Shown here piece after piece: positions 57,424 to 64,000 of a stretch of 64,000 bases of DNA. The translations under genes were made by a program, and so were the position numbers. Source of the stretch: Platycnemis pennipes (Eukaryota; Arthropoda; Insecta; Odonata; Platycnemididae); the NCBI GenBank assembly GCA_933228895.1, contig OW121846.1:5177915-5241914 (forward strand), given 5' to 3'. The notes below the pieces were generated by a model. The model had not been told where the DNA came from. It did no database searches and saw only the letters and a program-made list of their open reading frames with translations. Each line of letters begins with the position of its first letter. Positions within the stretch are counted from its first letter, which is position 1.

Positions 57424-58080
57424 GTAGTTAATTGCCGAAGTCTTAAAAACAAGATACTGAGTTCCATCACCTTATTCATACTACTGATGCAGATGTAATT
57501 ATAGGAACTGAAAGTTGGCTGACGGATGACATTCCTGACTCAGAAATATTCCCCAAATCTTTTAAAATATATAGAAAAGATAGACATAACAGAGCAGGTG
57601 GTGGTGTTTTCATTGCAGTCAAGAACTCAATCATTAGCAAAGCAGTAATATTTCCCGACAACCCCTTAGAATGTGTTTGTTGTTCATTAACATGCCCTAA
57701 ATCCAGATCAATATCTGTCTGCGCTCTATAGGCCCCCAAACATTGATGTTGAGTCATTATTAGAACTTGGAAACCACATAAATACTATAACGTCCCGTAA
57801 CAGCGAACGTAATATAATAATAGGTGGAGATTTCAATGCACTATCAATAGACTGGAGAACATACTGCTTCAAAGCTGGAGGAAGGGACAAAGACATCTGT
57901 GAGACTATTAGATGTGTTCTCCAATAACTCCCTGACAGATTTCGCTACAGCACCTAATAGAGGGGATAACACTCTTGATTTACTGGCAACCAATATCCCA
58001 CAACATGTGACAATGATTGACACGGTTGATGGAATCAGTGACCACAGAGTTATAACTGCAAAACTCTCGCTATCTTTATG
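57424..58080 (+). pseudogene. LINE A endonuclease domain
   Basis: In several frames the apurinic-type endonuclease motifs can be followed: VVNCRSLKNKI, ADVIIGTESWLTDD, FPKSFKIYRKDRHN with RAGGGVFIAVKNS, YRPPNID, NIIIGGDFNALSIDW, then RGDNTLDLLATNIP and GISDHRVI. This is the order of the family, from the catalytic Asn/Glu residues to the final SDH. At least three frame changes show that it is inactive. The minus-strand frames over it are shadows. Confidence 0.8.
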
Positions 58081-58172
58081 AATGAAATGGCCAAAAACAC
58101 ACATGACAAAGTTAACTTGCTAAATTCCTTCTTCCAAACCGTTTTAACCCACCTTCCGGGGATCCAACTGTC

Positions 58173-59683
58173 GTGTTACCTGACCTCTTTCAGCGGTTGA
58201 TGCAACCAATTGACATTTCCTGTAACGGTATTGAAAAGTTACTTAAAGATATAAGCCCCAACAAATCTCCTGGCCCTGATCAAATTCCCTCCCGCGTATA
58301 TAGAGAGTTAGCCTCCGAAATTTCCCCCTACCTTGAAATAGTATTTAATAAATCCCTGACCGAACACATCATACCGATGGACTGGAAAGCAGCCGATGTA
58401 AGACCCATTTTTAAAAGTGGTGATAGGGAGCAGCCATCTAGCTACAGACCTATATCCCTCACATCCATTTCATGCAAGGTCCTAGAACATATAATTGTCA
58501 GTTCAGTCATGGGACACCTAGATAGCCAGAATTTATTGTCCAATGTCCAGCATGGCTTCCGAAAGAGCAGATCGTGTGAAACTCAACTTGCTCTCTTTTC
58601 CCACGATATTTTAGTTTCTGGCGAAAATAATATTCCAGTGGATGCTATATTTCCCGACTTCAAGAAGGCTTTTGACAAGGTTTCTCATAGCAAACTAATT
58701 TTTAAATTAAAATCTTATGGGTTAGACAGTAACATTATATCATGGATTAATGATTTTCTGCATGATCGGGTTCAAAGGGTTGTTTTAGACGGTGTTTCCT
58801 CACCGGCAATTAAAGTCACTTCGGGTGTCCCACAAGGTAGTGTGATAGGTCCACTCCTATTCCTTTTGTACATTAATGATATCCAAAAGGTGGTAAAAAG
58901 TAAGCTTCGTCTATTTGCCGATGACGCAGTAGTGTACAGGGAAATTCTATGCCCAAACGATAAAGAATATTTAAATATTGACCTACAAGCAATTGAAACT
59001 TGGTGTTATACATGGTAGTTAGAATTAAACTTTAAGAAATGTCTTGTAATGATTTTTTGGAAAAAGAATAGCTCTCCTCCTACCACTTACAAAATAAGTA
59101 ATAATGAATTAACAAACGTGGAATCCATTAAATATCTTGGAATGAGACTAACAAATGATCTTTCCTGGGGTAAACACATTCGTGAAATAATGGGTCAAGC
59201 GAATCGCAAACTGGGTTTCATTAAAAGAGTATTGGGTAAATGTGACGATCATGTACGAGAAATCAGCTACTTTTCCCTTGTTAGACCTCATTTGGAATAT
59301 GCTGCCAGTGTATGGGATCCCTACGAAATCGGTCTAAGTAATGAACTTGAACGTGTGCAGCGAAGATCGGCAAGATTTGTAAAGGGACGATACGATAATT
59401 ATATTAGCGTAACCAGTCTATTAAATGAATTGAAATGGGAATCATTGTCAGATCGCAGGTTGAAATTTAGACTTAATCTCTTACACAAATTCCAAGGCAA
59501 TATTTTCAGTGATGATGTTGAAAATATTTTACGAACCCCAACTTACTATGGCAGACTGGACCATAATCATAAAGTTAGAGAAATTGATTGCCGAACTGAC
59601 CGATTCAAAATGTCCTTTTTCCCTCGCACAATTAGAGATAGGAATAACGGTAAATATGTCCTATCGGAGAGTAGCAATGAATA
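58173..59683 (+). pseudogene. LINE A reverse transcriptase and C-terminal region
   Basis: The first frame (58173-59018) has CNGIEKLLKDISPNKSPGPD, DWKAADVRPIFKSGDREQPS, YRPISLTSISCKVLEH, GFRKSRSCETQLA, FPDFKKAFDKVSHSK, VTSGVPQGSVIGPLLFLLYI and the catalytic FADDAVVYRE. One TAG follows TWCYTW where Gln is expected (W.LELN). The second frame (59049-59684) carries YLGMRLTNDLSWGKHI, GFIKRVLGKCDD, VRPHLEYAASVWDPYEIG, LERVQRRSARFVKGRYDN and the end SFFPRTIRDRNN. Only one stop and a small frame break disturb it, so this is a young copy. FPDFKKAF has Pro where Leu is usual. Confidence 0.88.
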
Positions 59684-59924
59684 GCATTGGTAGCTGCATG
59701 TTGGTATGAGTACTTAAAGCTAACCCTACTCACAGAATGTTTTTGCATGTTTGCTTTGCAATTTCTATCTTTTTTAAATAGTGTAGTTCTGACTACTATA
59801 TTAATACTATTCCTTTTTTATGCATGATATGTAGTGCATGTTTGGTGAGCAATCACCCCCTGCCACACACCCTTGTGGTGGCTTGCAGGGTATTATGTAG
59901 ATGTAGATGGAGGCTTGGGTGAAT

Positions 59925-60430
59925 CCATACCAGAACAATTTCGGCAACCAATGCCCCAGTTGGATATTTTCAGTGTTAAGGAAATTAGGGATGAAATTGA
60001 CAGTCAGCAATCAGTCAAAAGTTTCAGATGCGATTGATATTTGGTCTGTTAATTAGCAGCATAGATTAAATTTTGATAAGTGCGCGGTGTTTTTTTGGAA
60101 AACGATCTTTCCTATAATACTTATTGCATCACAAAATGGAAAATATGTAAAGTAGGATTTATGTAATATTTATGAGTTTAAACATAAAATATATAGGAGA
60201 TATTTAACAGTTTGAATTTTAAATATTAGAATGTTTTATTACCTACTAATGTTGATGGTATCGTCACAGAATCATAATAAGGCACACGAAAATTCCTCAG
60301 AGTAAACTATAATCAAAGATAGAATGGTTTGATACTAATAAAAACAATGCATGTACGATTAAGGAATTATTAGTTGGAGTGAACAGAAGGTCGTTATAGA
60401 TGGTATTCTGTCCAAGAAATCAAAGAGTGA
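59925..60430 (+). pseudogene. Diverged LINE reverse transcriptase remnants
   Basis: Short stretches resemble a more distant LINE: FSVKEIRDEIDSQQSVKSSD (about 59967-60025), the WQHRLNFDKCAVFFWK stretch that follows the catalytic centre (about 60055-60100), and EQKVVIDGILSKKSK (about 60380-60425). The order of the pieces is scrambled relative to a normal reverse transcriptase. From 60430 to 60747 nothing else is recognised. Confidence 0.45.
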
Positions 60431-60747
60431 TCGGCAATTCCCCATGGAAGCATATAATGGTCCTCGACTATTTCATTTACAGATCAACGATGAGAGGAAA
60501 CGTAGTGAGTAATACATTCTGTATCGCAGCGCGATATCCTCCTAGTGTGGCTCGCCTGCCTTAGTGCGGTTTCCACTATGATACAACTCTATGATGATCT
60601 CTCTGCGTCGAGTGTCGGAAGCAGTTTCCGCTACCATACCGCTGAGATATGATTTCAACACAGTAACCATTTCCCAGTGATGAATAGATTAGAGGTTATA
60701 AAAATAACCGCATCGAATACCGTTAGAGATATAGCCTTTTCAACATA

Positions 60748-61305
60748 GTAATAATACCGGCCCAGTGCGGCACGCCGGCCTCAGTGCAGTCCTTGCAGTG
60801 TCTAAGTTTTATCATGTTCGTATCGAATACCGTTAGCAGTTGGCCTCCACTCACCACAGTTCCCGGGATATGACGGTTTTCTCAGAGTACAGCCCCCCCT
60901 GGCTGCCCGCCGGCATACAAATTGCCGTCTTTATTCTACCGTGTTATAAAAGTTTTCTTCCCATGTTTTTGGGGCCAGATTTCGTCAACATCCTTTTGTT
61001 TCATTGATGGTGTGATATTTATATCCAAATGTTTATGTTGCTTAAAATATTTTACTTACTGCACAGAAGCCATACATTTGAGCCATATATACAGCCACGC
61101 GTCATTATTAATTTGATATGGATGATTCTCATACTCTCCAATAGTCGTTTTCTGCACTTCCGGTTACCAAATGACCGTATACTAGTTGTCGGGTTTACGA
61201 AATAGTAAGTTCCGACTTGTCTGGTTACCAAATGTATGCGGTGACGGGATGTCCGTTCACGAGATGCCGGTTACCAGATGTACGGTCACGACTTTACGTG
61301 ATACC
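60748..61305. repeat. Element Y, right inverted arm
   Basis: This is the inverted counterpart of 47849-48398, about 12.3 kb away. See the left arm for structure. It is slightly longer by the 8-bp ATCCCGTC segment. The outer end reads, inward, GGTATCACGTAAAGTCG. Confidence 0.88.
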
Positions 61306-62219
61306 GGTTGTAGTACAATGGCGTGGCGAGTTCGAGGTTCAAACCAGTGTAGTAGAACTCAGTCCCGAAACGTACGTACTAACATTCATTTGTGAACGTA
61401 CGTTCTTGTAACATGCTTTCACACAGTAAGTTCCCACCAAATTGTGTTGTAACAATTTTGACATCGTAAAACTTAACATGCATACAATATTTTTGCACTC
61501 ATGGTTTAGAATTAATTTCATGTCGTATTTACTCCTTCCTTGATCATATTAACTTATTTATTCTCGTGTTAACTCAATTAGTTCTTTCACACATCCAAAA
61601 AAATGTAATGGTGAAAGTATAAAAAATATGTACACACCAATGTGGTTGGGAATGACTAATATGGACGTTGTCGACAAGTATATGTACCTAATATAAAACG
61701 ATGCTATTCTCCCTCGTGTCCTGCCTAAAAGACGAACGACTGCCTGCGCAAGTGTGCAACTCTTTGTATACCTCTCCTTGCGGACACCAACTCACTCGCG
61801 AGATCTAATTTCAAAAGACTAATGCTACGGAAATGTCCCCTCTTACAATATTCCTCGGAAATCATTTCAGGGATAAAAATAAGCTTGACCTTGACCTTTG
61901 ACTTAAGTAGGTGTACACATAATTAATGTTCTTTCAATGCTAAAGGAGATAAATATTTTTCTCTTTTAATAATTTAGAGTTTTCTCTAAATAAGTATCTG
62001 TTGCTGACAACTGGACAGTGTTACAAAAAGGTGACTTTATAGGAAATTCCCCAAAGGTTTGTTTTTCTCGAGCAATTATTTCCCACCAACAAAGATTCCG
62101 TTAGATGGAACACCACTCAAGAATGATCAAAGAATTCGTGTACGTAAGGAATATGAACAGCTAATTTTTTTAATGTGCAACTTCTCACCATCTTAGGCCC
62201 TGACGCGCATGCGCAAAAG
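61306..62219. other. Unassigned part of element X
   Basis: No gene is recognised. GAGTTCGAGGTTCAAACC at about 61329-61346 fits the B box of a tRNA-like promoter, but no A box or cloverleaf was found, so I do not call a tRNA or SINE. A short palindrome ACGTACGT lies near 61372 and 61397. Confidence 0.4.
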
Positions 62220-62383
62220 AGAGCTTGTGGAAACAACCTTGCCATAACCTTAATTTAACATTGCCATTGTAACCTTATTCTTTCAATATTCCCGCAACAG
62301 TTTAGCAGCATTTGCAATATTGCCAAGGTTCCCGAAGCCTTAATGCAACGTTGCGGCAAGATTATGTGCTTTCTGGGTAGTGA

Positions 62384-63120
62384 GAAGTTAACATATTTAG
62401 GAAATTCAGTTAATAAACAGAAAGGCAATATTCTTTTTGATCAAAGAAAATATTTGCAAAGGGTTATAAAAAAACTACGGCATGGAGAATGATAAGAGTA
62501 GTGATACAACTATGATTATAAACTTTAAGTTAGAAGAAAACACAATGACAGATATGAGCTATGAAATGCAATGTAGGTCATTATTAGGGTCTCTCATCCA
62601 TGCGACAGTTGGTTCGAGGCCAGATTTAGCCACAGCAGTATGTTACTTAAGTAGATGTCAATCAAAACCAAGTGAGGATTTGTGGAAAGCTTTATAAATA
62701 GAGATAATGACCGAAAATCAACCAGTGGGTACATTTTTAAATTGTATGGTAACACTGTAAAATGGAGATCTAAAAAACAAAATACTGTTGAACTAAGTAC
62801 TACTGAGGCTGAATTAGTTTCTTTGTGTGAAGCAGCAGTAGAGGCATGCTGGCTTATAAAACTATTGTCAGAATTAAATTTAAAGATTCAAATGTAACTA
62901 TTTACGAAGATAAGCAAAGTACGATGAAAACTGTGAAAATTCCCGATCAAAAGAAACTGAAACACAATGGACATTAAGTTGAATTTTATAAAGCAGAAAT
63001 TGGAAGAAGGTATAATTAGTGTAGAGTACATTCATACAAAGTCTTAGTTGGCTGATGTACTAACAAAACCTATTCAAAAGAATCAATTTGTAAAGTTTGT
63101 TAAAGACTTGGGTATGAGAG
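62384..63120 (+). pseudogene. Copia pol, 3' part (end of reverse transcriptase and RNase H)
   Basis: The Copia frame resumes at KLTYLGNSVNKQKGNILFDQ, followed by RKYLQRVIKK, MQCRSLLGSLIHATVGSRPD and YLSRCQSKPSEDLWKAL. The RNase H end is then in another frame: DNDRKSTSGYIFKLYGNTVK and ELSTTEAELVSLCEAAVEAC. About 40-60 codons that normally lie between DLWKAL and RKSTSGY are missing. The last part (62900-63120) is open only in pieces (IHTKS.LADVLTKPIQKNQF). Confidence 0.85.
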
Positions 63121-63128
63121 ATGTGTAC

Positions 63129-63139
63129 TGATGGAGAGA
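63129..63139 (+). promoter_or_regulatory. Copia polypurine tract
   Basis: GATGGAGAGA lies directly before the 3' LTR and is the expected primer site for plus-strand DNA synthesis. Confidence 0.65.
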
Positions 63140-63267
63140 TGTTGAGTAGCAACACACAATAAACAAATTGTATTGCTAAAGTATTGAGAATAAATAGTTT
63201 AAGCTGGTGAAAGTAAGTTCTATATGGCAGCTATAAAAGATATAATGAATAATAAAAATCACCAACA
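63140..63267 (+). repeat. Copia 3' LTR
   Basis: This LTR of 128 bp starts TGTTGAGTAGCAACACAC and ends CACCAACA. It includes AATAAA-type signals. It is a few bases shorter than the 5' LTR owing to small gaps. Confidence 0.85.
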
Positions 63268-64000
63268 ATTTAAATAACCAGTACTATTGTTGAGCTACGA
63301 GCATTCATACTTCCCAGCTAGCACAAGGGAAACGCTCTCCTGAAGAAATGTAAGAGATTCCGGGGAAATGGCAACCCTTTCCCTTTCCTTTCTCTCATTT
63401 GAGGGATACTATATTAATTTACACACTCCCTATCTCATATCTTCATTTTTGGAGGGTACCTACCCCACTTCCGCCTCCTTCCGAGGACAACTACTTCCCC
63501 TTTCGGAAATTAAATTATCTCCAAAAATCAGCATGCGGAGACTGAACGATCATAAAAATCATTTAAACTGGTACCGGATTTAACTGCTACAAATACGGTT
63601 AACTATAACACGAATTTCACAATAATTAATACAGTGATTTCATTGACTGTATCCCGAAAAGCGGAAGTCCCGGCGATACCGGAAAAAAGCCCTCCAATTT
63701 CCTACGTCCGCTCCAACCAACTATCCAACTCTTTAAACTACGTCGCTATGCTCCTTGTTGGTGCCTGCCGGTTATTTTAATTTCGTGGAACACTGCCTCT
63801 CTCTTTTCACTGGTTTTAGGTAAGTACTGATATATGCTGTATCCCAGCCAATTTTCGGGGCTTTATAATCATCTTTATCATCATTTTGCCTAGCTTGTAC
63901 GCTACACTCCCGTCTATATCCATTGTGGGGATATTATAGCAATAAATGAGTATGTAACTAAAATCCTCGCGTATAAATAAATAATTATCTAGTTAAATAC
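63268..64000. other. Right flank, unassigned
   Basis: No element is recognised. A strong donor-like site, TTTTAG|GTAAGTAC, lies near 63818-63829 after a pyrimidine-rich stretch without a long frame; it could end a noncoding 5' exon, but nothing else supports this. Confidence 0.35.

Larger units (their letters stand above)
57424..59909 (+). mobile_element. LINE A, longest copy, with internal deletion
   Basis: The copy holds an endonuclease domain, a reverse transcriptase domain, a C-terminal region, a 3' untranslated region with the shared stem-loop, and a GTAGATGTAGATG tail at 59897-59909. The linker between endonuclease and reverse transcriptase is deleted at about 58080-58140. It is the same subfamily as the copies at 15465-16037 and 41102-41644. 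It lies within element Y. Confidence 0.88.
47666..62383. mobile_element. Element X in Copia, with AACCTTGC-type repeats
   Basis: Foreign DNA splits the Copia frame between GIG and KLTYLG. Its two ends (47670-47845 and 62220-62383) are both rich in variants of AACCTTGCNGCAAGGTT and ATTGCAA, and a short stretch TAATCTTGCNGNAA occurs inverted at 47685 and 62365. I read this as a DNA element with repeat-rich ends. Exact termini and target duplication are not resolved, and no transposase was found. Confidence 0.5.
44423..63267 (+). mobile_element. Copia LTR retrotransposon split by a large nested insertion
   Basis: Two short LTRs (44423-44559 and 63140-63267) begin TGTTGAGTAGCAAC and end CACCAACA. 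A primer binding site follows the first, a purine-rich tract precedes the second, and the coding order gag, protease, integrase, reverse transcriptase, RNase H is that of Copia. The flanks ATTTT and ATTTA could be a 5-bp duplication with one change. Coding sequence stops at about 47665 and resumes at about 62384, with foreign DNA between. Confidence 0.88.

Noticed and set aside
47849..61305. Element Y as a Polinton/Maverick
   Set aside because: Size and long terminal repeats fit, but no DNA polymerase B, integrase, protease or packaging genes are present; the interior is LINE sequence.
61320..61350. tRNA gene suggested by a B-box-like GGTTCAAACC
   Set aside because: No A box, acceptor stem or anticodon arm at the right spacing.
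1..64000. CRISPR arrays, operons, ribosome binding sites, rRNA genes
   Set aside because: The sequence is eukaryotic repeat DNA; the tandem and inverted repeats seen have transposon explanations and no spacer-repeat pattern or rRNA-like stretch was found.

Overview
The window is eukaryotic, repeat-dominated nuclear DNA, most likely from an arthropod. It is AT-rich, has no operons or long intact genes, and is built largely from nested transposable elements. Families are assigned from translated motifs, terminal inverted repeats (TIRs) and target-site duplications (TSDs) read by eye; no database was searched. The species cannot be named from this sequence. The only host-gene piece I recognise is one exon on the minus strand at 19448-19696, resembling the first coding exon of a raver-type (PTB-binding) RNA-binding protein; a second exon candidate at 17415-17479 is weak.

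Layout. 1-9.1 kb: a RAG1-like Transib transposase gene (minus) split by two later insertions, a Harbinger element (627-2290, TSD TAA) and an unclassified element Z (2389-8211) that itself carries a piggyBac (4463-7624, TSD TTAA). 9.1-21.5 kb: mostly unassigned DNA with a small tandem repeat, a hairpin, LINE debris, a Penelope-like 3' end with GIY-YIG domain, a truncated LINE and the raver-like exon. 21.5-33.6 kb: a second Transib bounded by long inverted repeats that begin with CACAGTG, flanked by CATCG/CATCA, holding its own transposase relic plus a LINE that was hit by a hAT element. 34.0-40.6 kb: a second piggyBac interrupted by an RTE-type LINE with an 11-bp TSD. 40.8-41.9 kb: a pogo/Tigger relic cut by a LINE tail. 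44.4-63.3 kb: a Copia LTR retrotransposon split by about 14.7 kb of foreign DNA: an element X with AACCTTGC-type subterminal repeats, inside it an element Y with about 550-bp, nearly identical inverted arms, and inside Y a crowd of CR1/L2-like LINEs, one part of which is an 1812-bp tandem duplication.

How the parts relate. Nearly every coding stretch is a transposase or reverse transcriptase, and nearly all are broken by stops, frameshifts, deletions or later insertions. In several places the insertion can be undone on paper, because removing the element and one TSD copy rejoins the flanking reading frame exactly (Harbinger and Z in Transib 1; the LINE in Tigger). This gives relative ages: Transib older than Harbinger and Z; Z older than piggyBac 1; Transib 2 older than LINE B, which is older than hAT; piggyBac 2 older than RTE; Copia older than X and Y, which are older than the LINEs inside them. 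All LINE copies of the two main CR1/L2-like families, on both strands, share a 3' stem-loop followed by a TAGATG repeat tail.
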